Assembly (NCBI GenBank): GCA_965212245.1
Contig: OZ243107.1
Location: forward strand, 2,046,001-2,110,000
Length of the DNA: 64,000 nt
Direction: 5' to 3'
From: CAKZNE01 sp040222435
GTDB lineage: Bacteria; Bacteroidota; Bacteroidia; Flavobacteriales; Schleiferiaceae
The translations under genes and the position numbers were made by a program. The notes beneath the pieces are model-generated. The model worked only from the letters and a program-made list of their open reading frames with translations. It searched no databases and was not told the origin of the DNA. Below, piece by piece: positions 6,423 to 14,944 of the stretch (position 1 is the stretch's first letter; every line of letters begins with the position of its first letter).

Positions 6423-7913
6423 TTACTTCTGAAATTCAAACGCTCCCAAATCCGGGTCTCCATCAATATTCCGTATACGGCCTTTGATATCCAGGTTTAC
6501 CCGTAAAGCATCTTGGTTATTTCCTTGGTCGATAGCTTGAGAAGTTGTGTCAAGGTCATAATTGTTTTCCTCCACTTCTATAAAGCGGGGGTCGAGGTTT
6601 ACAATGACGGAGGTAAAACCAGCGCCCGTAACATCAAAACCTCGGTCATCTTCATCACGGTCTAATTTGAGAAGGGCATGATTGAATTCAAACTCCAGGA
6701 TATCCGCATCATCCTTTTCAATACTTAGTTCCTGGCGGTTATTTCCATAAATAATACAGTTGCCGAAATAGGCTTTTTGCAATGGCCTGACAACCCGGAA
6801 TGAACTTCCTGCAGCATCCCTGAAATCAAAATAATTGGTTAGAAATACCGTAGGCACGGTCCGTGTGGATTGTGTCCAGTAATTGGCAAAAGTGCAGTGC
6901 CGGAATTCATAATTACCCCCATAACAGAAAAGTCCATAGTATCCGGAATTGGCAATAACCAGGTTCTCCGCAGTGACACTTCCAAAACCACCAAAAATCC
7001 CGGTACGGGAAGTGTTTAAAATATAGGAATTGGATATAGTTAACTGATCTGTAAATTGAGCGCTGTCGAGGCGTATAGCGTTTTCTGAATTTTTAATCAC
7101 GGAGTTATTTAGGATCACCCTGGCACTATCATCAATAAAAATTCCGCCTAATAAGCCACCCCATTGTCCGGGTATATCTTCATACGAAGGTTCCAGGCGA
7201 TCTCCGGTAAATAAGACTGAATCTCCGATACCCGGACTGGCACCTTCAGCTACTTTAAGCGTAGCACCATTGAATACCCACAGTCCGCTGTTTTGGTGGA
7301 AATAAACTTCCACACCGGGCTCAATGGTTAGCTCACAGCCTTCATCAATTACAGCATAACCATATACCACATGCCTTTCGCCTCTTCGCCAGGTAGTATT
7401 ACAATTAATAATAGAGTAAGGAATCACAAAGGAGTTTTCACCTTCACCGGATATCAGAAATTTATCGGGATAATGAAAAGAAGCATCCCACACCAATGTG
7501 GTGAGAGTTACAAACTGTTCAGTGCCCTTGTTTTCAAACAAGAGCAAGTCTTCATACACCATTTCCGGACTGGAACAGCTTCCTGGCGTTATCTCAATGA
7601 AAATGTAGATACTATCTTGAGGAAGTACTTCTACATTATTAATATTGTTACCCGCTTTACCATTTACATTAAGCCGGTAACAGCTGGCAGGGTTTTCCAG
7701 GCGGATATTATCAATAATTACTTTTTGTTGATCGGGATTGAAGACCTTTAGAAGATAGGTGCTGGAACCTACCGTATTAAAAACGGTATCCAGAAACACC
7801 GTATCAGCTGAAAACTTAAGTTGTACTCCATCATTTTTAATGATATTATCTTTACGGCAGGAAGCCAGGGCAAAAATTCCGAGAGCAATTCCGATGAGCA
7901 GCAAGTTTTTCAT
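6423..7913 (-). CDS. Right-handed beta-helix repeat lipoprotein
   Basis: 496 residues. The start at 7913 gives a lipoprotein signal (MKNLLLIGIALGIFALASC, lipobox LASC), and RKDN follows the Cys. An Ig/CARDB-like segment (about 30-150) is followed by parallel beta-helix coils (roughly 195-420) with runs such as GATLKVAEGA, ARVILNNSVIKNSENAIRLD, LTISNSYILNTSRTGIFGG and NLVIANSGYYGLFCYGG. The C-terminus IKGRIRNIDGDPDLGAFEFQ is the closing motif commonly seen on Bacteroidota beta-helix and choice-of-anchor Q proteins. Such proteins often bind or cleave polysaccharides, but no catalytic residues can be assigned here. It is divergent from rpmE2. Confidence 0.8.
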   Translation of the reverse strand: MKNLLLIGIALGIFALASCRKDNIIKNDGVQLKFSADTVFLDTVFNTVGSSTYLLKVFNPDQQKVIIDNIRLENPASCYRLNVNGKAGNNINNVEVLPQDSIYIFIEITPGSCSSPEMVYEDLLLFENKGTEQFVTLTTLVWDASFHYPDKFLISGEGENSFVIPYSIINCNTTWRRGERHVVYGYAVIDEGCELTIEPGVEVYFHQNSGLWVFNGATLKVAEGASPGIGDSVLFTGDRLEPSYEDIPGQWGGLLGGIFIDDSARVILNNSVIKNSENAIRLDSAQFTDQLTISNSYILNTSRTGIFGGFGSVTAENLVIANSGYYGLFCYGGNYEFRHCTFANYWTQSTRTVPTVFLTNYFDFRDAAGSSFRVVRPLQKAYFGNCIIYGNNRQELSIEKDDADILEFEFNHALLKLDRDEDDRGFDVTGAGFTSVIVNLDPRFIEVEENNYDLDTTSQAIDQGNNQDALRVNLDIKGRIRNIDGDPDLGAFEFQK

Positions 7914-7975
7914 AAGCTTTGTAACGAAAGAGGGCTTTCTAAATTTTAATCGCAAACGATGTTTTTATAAAACGC

Positions 7976-8006
7976 TTGGCAAAAGTACAGGATTATTATA
8001 TCTTTG
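7976..8006 (+). promoter_or_regulatory. Promoter of rpmE2
   Basis: TTG (7976-7978), 20-nt spacer, TATCTTTG (7999-8006): both elements of the Bacteroidota sigma-A promoter with ideal spacing. The expected start point leaves a leader of about 45 nt before the ATG at 8058. Confidence 0.8.
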
Positions 8007-8057
8007 CAGCCCTTTTAAAAGTTGGGCAAAAACCTAACACTAAAGAAATAAAGTATT

Positions 8058-8309
8058 ATGAGAAAAGATATTCATCCCGATAATTACCGCATGGTTGCGT
8101 TTCGTGATATGAGTAACGGAGAAACCATCCTTACCCGTTCATGTGCAGAAAGTCGTGAGACCGCTGAGATAGATGGCCAGGAATACCCATTGATAAAAAT
8201 GGAAATATCTGCCACATCTCATCCCTACTATACTGGTAAGATGAAACTGGTAGATACGGCCGGTCGTGTGGACAAATTCCGTAACCGTTACGCCAAGTTT
8301 AAGAAGTAA
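8058..8309 (+). CDS. rpmE2: 50S ribosomal protein bL31, type B
   Basis: 83 residues. The opening MRKDIHPDNYRMVAFRDMSN and the ending VDKFRNRYAKFKK are family signatures, including the HPxxY start and the insertion specific to type B. The four-cysteine zinc site of the C+ form is absent (only one Cys, in TRSCAES), so this is the zinc-independent form. In many bacteria that form replaces the zinc form under zinc limitation, but in Bacteroidota it is often the only copy. It has a strong promoter and its own terminator, and is thus monocistronic. It acts in the large ribosomal subunit at the subunit bridge. Confidence 0.96.
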   Translation: MRKDIHPDNYRMVAFRDMSNGETILTRSCAESRETAEIDGQEYPLIKMEISATSHPYYTGKMKLVDTAGRVDKFRNRYAKFKK

Positions 8310-8336
8310 ACCTTTCAGGTTATCCGATTATAAGAA

Positions 8337-8361
8337 CCCTTGCATCTGCGAGGGTTTTTTT
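8337..8361 (+). terminator. Rho-independent terminator after rpmE2
   Basis: CCCTTGC-ATCT-GCGAGGG (one G-T pair) followed by seven T residues. Confidence 0.85.
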
Positions 8362-8420
8362 ATGGATCGGGGTTACATATTGAAGATTCCTTTTAATTTC
8401 GTTGCAAACTCTTTTTCCTT

Positions 8421-9590
8421 ATGAATATTTTGTTGGTAGACCACGCTGAACACTTCGATCTTTTACCCTTAACTTTTACACGTCCCGCATCAGAATTGCG
8501 TGTAGGTATACTGACCATTCGTGAGAAATGGGAGCGCAGGCTTGATGGAGAATACGGCTGTTTAACCCAAAACTATTTGAGTGTCAAATACACGAATAGC
8601 TTTAAGGGAGAAGTACTTCTCTTAAATGGTTCAGTTTGCCCTAATCCTGCACTGATCCGGGCCATTGAAGGGCTGGAGAAACATGAAAGCCTGGAATCAG
8701 ATGGAATTGTGTTAGCACAAAGAGGACAGGCCTCTGATGGCGGGTTTAGGAGTGAGCTGAAGGTAGTTCCCTTTAATGGAGGTTTTACTCACATAAACCG
8801 GCCCTGGAAGATTTTCAGTACCAATGCTACAGAACTAGAGGCTGATTTTCACCTGATAACCGAGGGCAGGGATAGTGCTGCTTTGAGCAAGACCAATACT
8901 ATTCTCGGAGATCGCATTTTTGCAGAAGAAGGAGTAGAAGCCGAGTGTGCTGTATTCAATACACTTTCCGGGCCTGTATATCTTGGGAAGGATTCGGTAG
9001 TCATGGAGGGTTCACTAATACGTGGCGGGTTGGCTCTTTGTGATCATGCTCAACTGAAACTAGGCACCAAGATATACGGGGCCACTACGGTTGGTCCTCA
9101 TTCAAAGGTAGGAGGAGAAGTAAATAACTCGGTTATTACAGGGTATTCCAATAAAGGTCATGATGGTTTTCTGGGTAACTCCGTTCTCGGAGAATGGTGC
9201 AACATTGGTGCAGATTCCAATAATTCCAATCTCAAGAACAATTACGATGAAGTAAAGCTTTGGAGCTACGGTCGTAAAGGTTTTGACCGCACCGGACTTC
9301 AGTTCTGTGGTCTTATAATGGGAGATCATTCCAAGTGTGGCATCAATACCATGTTCAACACAGGTACCGTAGTAGGGGTTAGTGCCAATATTTTTGGATC
9401 AGGTTTTCCCCGCAACTTTGTTCCCTCCTTTAGTTGGGGTGGAGCATCCGGTTTTACCACTTACACCTTTGAGAAAGCTATGGCAACAACTAAGTTGGTG
9501 ATGGAAAGAAGAGGGATTGAGTTGGATGAAACCGAGCGTGACATTCTCAAACACATTTTTGAAGAAACAGCGTCATACCGTCAAAAGTAA
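8421..9590 (+). CDS. GlmU-like putative sugar nucleotidyltransferase
   Basis: 389 residues. The N-terminal half (MNILLVDHAEHFDLLPLTFT, then RPASELRVGILTIREKWE) matches the divergent nucleotidyltransferase family common in Bacteroidota (sugar nucleotidyl transferase, NTP_transf_4 type). It lacks the usual LxxGxGTRM signature loop of GlmU. The C-terminal half (about 160-350) is a left-handed beta-helix of hexapeptide repeats: GPVYLGKDSVVMEGSLIRGG, TKIYGATTVGPHSKVGGEVN, SVLGEWCNIGADSN. It probably makes or modifies a nucleotide sugar for envelope polysaccharide, but substrate and activity are unproven. Leftward lies rpmE2 with a terminator; lon follows after 90 nt. Confidence 0.85.
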   Translation: MNILLVDHAEHFDLLPLTFTRPASELRVGILTIREKWERRLDGEYGCLTQNYLSVKYTNSFKGEVLLLNGSVCPNPALIRAIEGLEKHESLESDGIVLAQRGQASDGGFRSELKVVPFNGGFTHINRPWKIFSTNATELEADFHLITEGRDSAALSKTNTILGDRIFAEEGVEAECAVFNTLSGPVYLGKDSVVMEGSLIRGGLALCDHAQLKLGTKIYGATTVGPHSKVGGEVNNSVITGYSNKGHDGFLGNSVLGEWCNIGADSNNSNLKNNYDEVKLWSYGRKGFDRTGLQFCGLIMGDHSKCGINTMFNTGTVVGVSANIFGSGFPRNFVPSFSWGGASGFTTYTFEKAMATTKLVMERRGIELDETERDILKHIFEETASYRQK

Positions 9591-9625
9591 CAGACACACC
9601 CTTTGGCATAGCTATTGACTTTTAA

Positions 9626-9647
9626 TACAGCCTGCTGTAAATACAGC
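9626..9647. promoter_or_regulatory. Triple half-site upstream of lon
   Basis: TACAGC-CT-GCTGTA-AA-TACAGC: three copies of one hexamer in alternating orientation, giving two overlapping perfect inverted repeats, 34 nt before the lon ATG. TTGAC lies just upstream (9614-9618). It may be an operator for a stress regulator or a leader hairpin. Confidence 0.45.
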
Positions 9648-9680
9648 GGGGAAGTGTCATTATGACTCAAAAAAACATAC

Positions 9681-12146
9681 ATGAAGATTAAAGATTTTCT
9701 CGATATAGACAGGCTGTCATTGGATAATGTAATTTATGAAGATGCGGAATTTATTCCTCTGATGACTAATGAAGATGAGGATTTTATGGAAAAGGAAGAA
9801 ACACCTGAAAACCTGCCCTTACTTCCTCTGCGTAATACAGTTCTTTTCCCTGGCGTGGTTATCCCCATTACAGCTGGTCGCGATAAATCCATTCAGCTTT
9901 TAAGACAAGCCAACAAAGGTGATAAAACCATTGGTGTGGTAAGTCAGTTAGATGCGAATAATGAAGACCCCGGTAAAAAAGATCTTTATAAAACCGGTAC
10001 AGTGGCCCGTATCGTTCGGATGTTCAAGATGCCTGATGGAAACACTACGGTAATTATACAAGGAAAAAAGAGATTTCTAATTGAAGAAATCACTGAGGAA
10101 GAACCATATATGCGTGCCCGTGTACGCATTATGAAGGACAGGGTAGTTGGTGAAAAAACTGCAGAGTCAAAAGCAATGATTGATTCTATTAAAGATCTGG
10201 CCCTTAAAATAATAAAGGAGTCTCCGAATATACCAAGTGAGGCTGCTTTTGCTCTCAATAATATTGAGAGCGACAATTTTCTACTCAATTTCATTTCATC
10301 CAATATGAGCCTTGATGTTCCCAAAAAACAGGAGCTGCTGGAAATGGATGATATGAGTAAACGGGCTCAAACTGTGTTGAAGCACCTGAACTCAGAGTTA
10401 CAGATGCTGGAAATGAAAAACGAGATACAGAGTAAGGTAAAGTCAGAGTTTGAGCAGCAGCAAAGAGAGTATTTTTTGCACCAGCAAATGAAGCAGATCC
10501 AGGAAGAATTGGGTGGTTCATCTTCTGAATCGGAAATTGAGGAAATGCGAAGTAAGGGCGAGAAGAAAAATTGGCCCAAACAGATCAAAGAAACCTTTGA
10601 TAAAGAACTCAAAAAGCTACAACGTGTAAACCCTCAGGTTCCTGAATTCAGTATCCAAAGAAATTACCTTGAGTTTATGCTGGACCTTCCCTGGAATGAG
10701 TATTCCAAGGATTCCTTTGACTTAAAAAAGGCCGAGAAGATACTTGATCGGGATCATTACGGATTGGATAAAGTAAAGGAGCGTATTATTGAACACCTGG
10801 CAGTACTTAAGCTGAAGGGAGATATGAAATCTCCTATTCTGTGTTTATATGGCCCTCCCGGGGTAGGTAAAACCAGCTTGGGAAAATCGGTGGCAGAAGC
10901 CCTGGGAAGAAAATACATTCGGATGTCTCTGGGTGGTCTCCGTGATGAGGCTGAAATACGCGGCCACCGTAAAACATATATTGGAGCTATGCCCGGACGG
11001 GTTGTTCAAAATATAAAAAAGGCCGGTACTTCAAATCCGGTTTTCGTACTGGATGAAATTGATAAACTGGTAAGTGACGGTCATGGCGATCCTTCTTCTG
11101 CTATGTTGGAAGTTTTGGATCCTGAGCAAAACAATGATTTTTACGACAATTACCTGGAGCTGGGGTATGACCTGAGTAAGGTAATGTTCATTGCCACTGC
11201 CAATAACCTGCGAACTATTCACCCGGCTCTTCGCGACCGGATGGAGATCATAGAGATCAATGGATATACTGTAGAAGAGAAAGTGGAAATAGCCCGCAGA
11301 CACTTATTACCTAAACAGTTAAAAGAACATGGGCTTAAAAAAGGTGACCTAAACCTGGACAAGAGAACCATGGAGTTTGTGGTGGATAATTACACCCGTG
11401 AGTCTGGAGTACGTGGATTGGACAAGGTAATAGCCAAACTGGCACGCTATGCAGCCAAGAGTGTGGCCATGGAAAGCGAATATCTGATGAAGCCCAAAAC
11501 CGCTGAGGTGGAATCTATTTTGGGGCCTAAGCGTTTTGCCAAAGATAAATACCAGGGGAATGAGATAGCAGGTGTAGTTACAGGTTTGGCGTGGACCCCC
11601 GTGGGCGGTGATATACTTTTTATAGAATCTTCATTAAATCCAGGGAAAGGAAAATTAACGGTTACTGGTAACCTGGGAGATGTAATGAAAGAGTCTGCTG
11701 TAATAGCAATGGCGTACCTGAAGGGACATGCAATAGATTTTGACATTCCAAATGAAGTTTTTGATAAGTGGGATGTGCATATCCACTTTCCAGAGGGTGC
11801 TACACCGAAAGATGGGCCTTCAGCCGGAATTACTATCCTGACCTCATTGGCTTCTCTTTTTACCCAGCGTAAGGTGAAAAAGAATATTGCTATGACGGGA
11901 GAAATCACACTACGTGGCAAAGTATTACCGGTGGGGGGTATTAAAGAAAAAATTCTGGCTGCTAAACGGGCCGGGATTAAGGAGATTATTCTGTGTAGCG
12001 ATAATCGTAAGGATATTGAAGAGATCCGTGAAGATTATTTAAAAGGTCTGGTTTTTCATTATGTGGACACTATGATGGAAGTTATCCAATTAGCACTTAC
12101 ACAACAAACTGTAAAAAATCCAATAAGTATTATCGCCAAGAAGTAA
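9681..12146 (+). CDS. lon: ATP-dependent Lon protease
   Basis: 821 residues, LonA type, a cytosolic hexameric protease for damaged and regulatory proteins. Order of domains: N-terminal LON substrate-binding domain (about 45-240, PLLPLRNTVLFPGVVIP), coiled-coil helix (about 230-300), AAA+ module with Walker A GPPGVGKTS (391-399) and Walker B VFVLDEIDKL (about 455), then the peptidase domain. The catalytic dyad is Ser714 (PKDGPSAG) and Lys757 (GGIKEKILAA), 43 residues apart exactly as in E. coli Lon. The acidic N-terminal extension before the LON domain is usual for Bacteroidota. An inverted-repeat array precedes the gene, which suggests specific control. porQ begins 75 nt downstream. Confidence 0.98.
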   Translation: MKIKDFLDIDRLSLDNVIYEDAEFIPLMTNEDEDFMEKEETPENLPLLPLRNTVLFPGVVIPITAGRDKSIQLLRQANKGDKTIGVVSQLDANNEDPGKKDLYKTGTVARIVRMFKMPDGNTTVIIQGKKRFLIEEITEEEPYMRARVRIMKDRVVGEKTAESKAMIDSIKDLALKIIKESPNIPSEAAFALNNIESDNFLLNFISSNMSLDVPKKQELLEMDDMSKRAQTVLKHLNSELQMLEMKNEIQSKVKSEFEQQQREYFLHQQMKQIQEELGGSSSESEIEEMRSKGEKKNWPKQIKETFDKELKKLQRVNPQVPEFSIQRNYLEFMLDLPWNEYSKDSFDLKKAEKILDRDHYGLDKVKERIIEHLAVLKLKGDMKSPILCLYGPPGVGKTSLGKSVAEALGRKYIRMSLGGLRDEAEIRGHRKTYIGAMPGRVVQNIKKAGTSNPVFVLDEIDKLVSDGHGDPSSAMLEVLDPEQNNDFYDNYLELGYDLSKVMFIATANNLRTIHPALRDRMEIIEINGYTVEEKVEIARRHLLPKQLKEHGLKKGDLNLDKRTMEFVVDNYTRESGVRGLDKVIAKLARYAAKSVAMESEYLMKPKTAEVESILGPKRFAKDKYQGNEIAGVVTGLAWTPVGGDILFIESSLNPGKGKLTVTGNLGDVMKESAVIAMAYLKGHAIDFDIPNEVFDKWDVHIHFPEGATPKDGPSAGITILTSLASLFTQRKVKKNIAMTGEITLRGKVLPVGGIKEKILAAKRAGIKEIILCSDNRKDIEEIREDYLKGLVFHYVDTMMEVIQLALTQQTVKNPISIIAKK

Positions 12147-12221
12147 AGAATCTGCTAATTCTCGGAGAGGGGTGGTAATTAATCGCGTTTATGTCCGTTC
12201 TATATGATATTTTCGCACTTA

Positions 12222-13265
12222 ATGAAGAAATTATTTCTCCTTCTCTTTCTCCCTTTTTTTAGTGCTCATGCACAAATTGGCGGGAGTTCTACATACCAGT
12301 TTCTAAACCTTGTGCCTTCGGCCAGAGTAGCCGGCCAGGGCAGTAATGCTATTGCCAACCCTGAGGCTGACCTGAACTTCGCTTTGTATAACCCCTCTCT
12401 TCTTAATGAAGAAATGTCGGGGCAGTTCACCTTTAGTATGATAGATCATATGGGGGGAATTCTGATAGGTGATGTGAATTACGCCTATCATTTTGAAGAT
12501 ATTGGCACCTTTTATCTAGGTACCCGGTATGTGGACTACGGTGATTTTGACCGTACCAATGTAATAGGCATAAAGGAAGGAACGTTCACAGCTCAGGATT
12601 ATGCTTTTTCTGCCGGTTACAGTTATAAGTTGGATAGTAATTGGAGCTTCGGAGCAAACCTTAGGTTTATCAATTCCATCTACGATATTTATAACTCCTA
12701 CGGTATGTCTGCTGACTTGGCTGCTACCTACCAGATTCCCAGTAAAAGAGTGGTTATAGCATTGGTGGCTAAGAATATGGGGTTTCAGTTTGAACCCTAT
12801 TTTTCAGAGCGTGAAAACCTTCCTTTTGAATTGCAGTTGGGAATTTCCAATCGTTTTGAGCATCTACCGCTTAGGTGGCAAATTACCTTTGAACAACTGG
12901 AGAAATGGGATTTACGTTATGATGACCCAACCAATGTAACCGTAAACCAATTTACCGGAGAAGTGGAAGACAACTACCCTTCGGTGTGGAATAACCTCTT
13001 ACGGCATATGGTGTTAGGACTGGAATTTTCGCCCACCAAGGGTTTTAATGCGCAATTCGGTTACAATTTCAGAAAGAGACAAGAGCTAAACCTGGATACC
13101 CGCAGAACATCGGCCGGTTTTTCATTTGGACTTGGCATTAAGATTTCTAAATTCAGGATTAACTACAGCCGAAATATGTACCATGTAGCCGGAAGCGCAA
13201 ACCACTTCTCGCTTATTACAGATTTTGGCGATTACAGGCGCAAAAAAGTAAGGGATGAGCGGTAA
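12222..13265 (+). CDS. porQ: Type IX secretion system protein PorQ
   Basis: 347 residues. PorQ is an outer-membrane barrel that works with PorU, PorV and PorZ in the T9SS attachment complex, which processes and anchors cargo carrying C-terminal sorting domains. The family opening is clear: signal peptide MKKLFLLLFLPFFSAHA, then QIGGSSTYQFLNLVPSARVA and the DLNFALYNPSLLN segment. The start at 12222 is preferred to an ATG 18 nt upstream because it begins the signal peptide. It overlaps cmk by 11 nt, an adjacency common in Bacteroidota. The T9SS-sorted cargo in this window (25789, 40446, 54616, 57911, 59955, 61913) are presumably its substrates. Confidence 0.92.
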   Translation: MKKLFLLLFLPFFSAHAQIGGSSTYQFLNLVPSARVAGQGSNAIANPEADLNFALYNPSLLNEEMSGQFTFSMIDHMGGILIGDVNYAYHFEDIGTFYLGTRYVDYGDFDRTNVIGIKEGTFTAQDYAFSAGYSYKLDSNWSFGANLRFINSIYDIYNSYGMSADLAATYQIPSKRVVIALVAKNMGFQFEPYFSERENLPFELQLGISNRFEHLPLRWQITFEQLEKWDLRYDDPTNVTVNQFTGEVEDNYPSVWNNLLRHMVLGLEFSPTKGFNAQFGYNFRKRQELNLDTRRTSAGFSFGLGIKISKFRINYSRNMYHVAGSANHFSLITDFGDYRRKKVRDER

Positions 13266-13947
13266 AATCACAATTGCTATTGATGGTTATTCTTCTACGG
13301 GAAAGAGCACTATGGCCCGGCAAATGGCTGACAAATTAGGGTATCATTATGTGGATACCGGAGCTATGTACCGGGCCGTTACACTTTATGCGCTCCAAAG
13401 AGGTTTTTTTGAGTCTGCTTTTAAGAGTAGTCAGTTGATCAGTGAACTGGACAGGATAGAGCTGCGTTTCGAAAAGAATGAAGTTACAGGCTTATCAGAG
13501 ATCTGCCTTAATGGTACCAGTGTGGAAAAAGAGATACGGGGCATGGATGTATCCAACCGCGTAAGTGAGGTAGCGGCAGTGTCTGAAGTTCGCCATAAAC
13601 TGGTGGCTGAGCAGCAAGCCATGGGAACCAAGGGAGGTGTGGTAATGGATGGCAGGGATATAGGTACAGTAGTATTCCCGAATGCTGAATTAAAAATATT
13701 TATGACGGCTCAGGATCAGGTAAGGGTAAGTAGAAGGCTTGCTGAACTGAGAAGTAAAGGGCTTGAAGTAACCCGGCAGGAAGTTGAAGCAAACCTCAGG
13801 CAACGCGATCTTCAGGATAGTACACGTGAAGACAGCCCTCTGACAAAAGCTGAAGATGCGAGGATTCTTGATAATTCAGAAATTACGCCTGATCAACAAT
13901 TGGAATTAGCTTTGAGCTGGGCCCGGGGTGTTATTCAGGATCTCTGA
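13255..13947 (+). CDS. cmk: Cytidylate kinase
   Basis: 230 residues. It phosphorylates CMP and dCMP with ATP in the cytosol. The P-loop is GYSSTGKST, near residue 12; YVDTGAMYRAVTLYAL is the CMP-binding signature; MDGRDIGTVVFPNAELKIFM and a basic lid with RRLAEL and REDSPL follow. Length is as expected. The start codon lies inside the end of porQ (11-nt overlap), so translation is probably coupled. The 3' end overlaps the convergent acyl-CoA-binding protein gene by 17 nt, with no terminator between them. Confidence 0.97.
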   Translation: MSGKITIAIDGYSSTGKSTMARQMADKLGYHYVDTGAMYRAVTLYALQRGFFESAFKSSQLISELDRIELRFEKNEVTGLSEICLNGTSVEKEIRGMDVSNRVSEVAAVSEVRHKLVAEQQAMGTKGGVVMDGRDIGTVVFPNAELKIFMTAQDQVRVSRRLAELRSKGLEVTRQEVEANLRQRDLQDSTREDSPLTKAEDARILDNSEITPDQQLELALSWARGVIQDL

Positions 13948-14251
13948 CATCGCCTGGTAAACGATCTTCTTCCGTTTGCTTCAGAAATTCCCGGATGGTG
14001 GCAATATATTTTTCCCGTGCTTCCTCTTTAGGCATACCCTCCAGTCTTTTCCAGGCATCGTGCTTAAAAGTCTGTATCACATTTGATGATTGCTGAGGAC
14101 GGTCTGCATCATTATCACCTTCTGTTGCTTGTTTAAAATAAGCATAGGCAATAAGCATATTATCTGCAGTTTGAGGAGGCATATTATTGGCAATGTTTAC
14201 ATGTTGCCAAAACTCCTTCTCCCGTTGTTTGTCTATATTGTTTTCACCCAT
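13931..14251 (-). CDS. Acyl-CoA-binding protein
   Basis: 106 residues. The ACBP fold signatures are present: NNMPPQTADNMLIAYAYFKQ and ATEGDNDADRP, matching the YGLYKQATxGD block that contacts acyl-CoA. Next come KHDAWKRLEGMPKEEAREKY and IATIREFLKQ, matching the KWDAWxxxKGMSKEEAxxxYI helix. Small ACBPs buffer long-chain acyl-CoA in the cytosol. They are patchy in bacteria but common in Bacteroidota. Last gene of the minus-strand block after psd (33-nt gap), a sensible place beside phospholipid synthesis. Its end overlaps the convergent cmk by 17 nt. Confidence 0.85.
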   Translation of the reverse strand: MGENNIDKQREKEFWQHVNIANNMPPQTADNMLIAYAYFKQATEGDNDADRPQQSSNVIQTFKHDAWKRLEGMPKEEAREKYIATIREFLKQTEEDRLPGDVRDPE

Positions 14252-14284
14252 AGCAAAAATGGCAAATAGGCCTTTCGTTCAAAT

Positions 14285-14944
14285 TTACTTCAGTTCGGCC
14301 AGAACCTGTTCCCCTCCACGGGCTTTATCTCCAACTTTTACCAACACATTAGCATCAAGGGGAAGAACTATATCCACCCGGGAGCCAAATTTGATAAATC
14401 CTGAATCTTTACCCTGTACAGCCTGTATACCTGCTTTGGCGTACATGACGATCTTTCGTGCTACTAAACCGGCAATTTGCTTATACATAACCGGAGTGCC
14501 GCTTTTTGTTTCAACTACCACGGTAGTTCTTTCATTCAATGTGCTGGATTTAGGATGCCAGGCCACCAGGTAAGCACCCGGATGGTATTTGGCATATTTT
14601 ATCTCACCAGACACAGGGTAGCGGTTCACATGTACATTTAACGGAGACATAAAAATACTGATTTGCAATCGCTTATCCTTAAAATATTCTTGTTCTTCAA
14701 TTTCTTCAATGGCTACAATACGTCCATCCGCAGGGGCAATAACCATCTGTTCATCTATTTTGGTATAACGCCTGGGGTTGCGGAAAAACTGTAATACCAG
14801 TATGTAAATTAACAGAGAGGCGATCAGACTTATATTCTCAATCCACTCTTTTTCAACCACTAAAAAAATTGTGATGTTGATCAGAGCAAGGATGATCAGC
14901 AGGGTGAAGAGAATCTTTTTGCCTTCGGTATGAATGCGTATCAT
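14285..14944 (-). CDS. psd: Phosphatidylserine decarboxylase
   Basis: 219 residues, the short (type II) form. It makes phosphatidylethanolamine from phosphatidylserine at the inner membrane. Two membrane segments lie at about 10-30 and 38-55, then FRNPRR, the APADGRIV block and the HVNRYPVSGEI motif. The autocleavage site that creates the pyruvoyl group is Gly187-Ser188 in KFGSRVD. Overlaps cdsA by 4 nt (ATGA), so the two lipid genes are translationally coupled; CdsA supplies the CDP-diacylglycerol from which phosphatidylserine is made. No phosphatidylserine synthase gene is in the window. Confidence 0.95.
   Translation of the reverse strand: MIRIHTEGKKILFTLLIILALINITIFLVVEKEWIENISLIASLLIYILVLQFFRNPRRYTKIDEQMVIAPADGRIVAIEEIEEQEYFKDKRLQISIFMSPLNVHVNRYPVSGEIKYAKYHPGAYLVAWHPKSSTLNERTTVVVETKSGTPVMYKQIAGLVARKIVMYAKAGIQAVQGKDSGFIKFGSRVDIVLPLDANVLVKVGDKARGGEQVLAELK

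Noticed and set aside
9986..11920. Long antisense reading frames inside lon
   Set aside because: They lie opposite highly conserved Lon domains and have no family features, so they are frame shadows.
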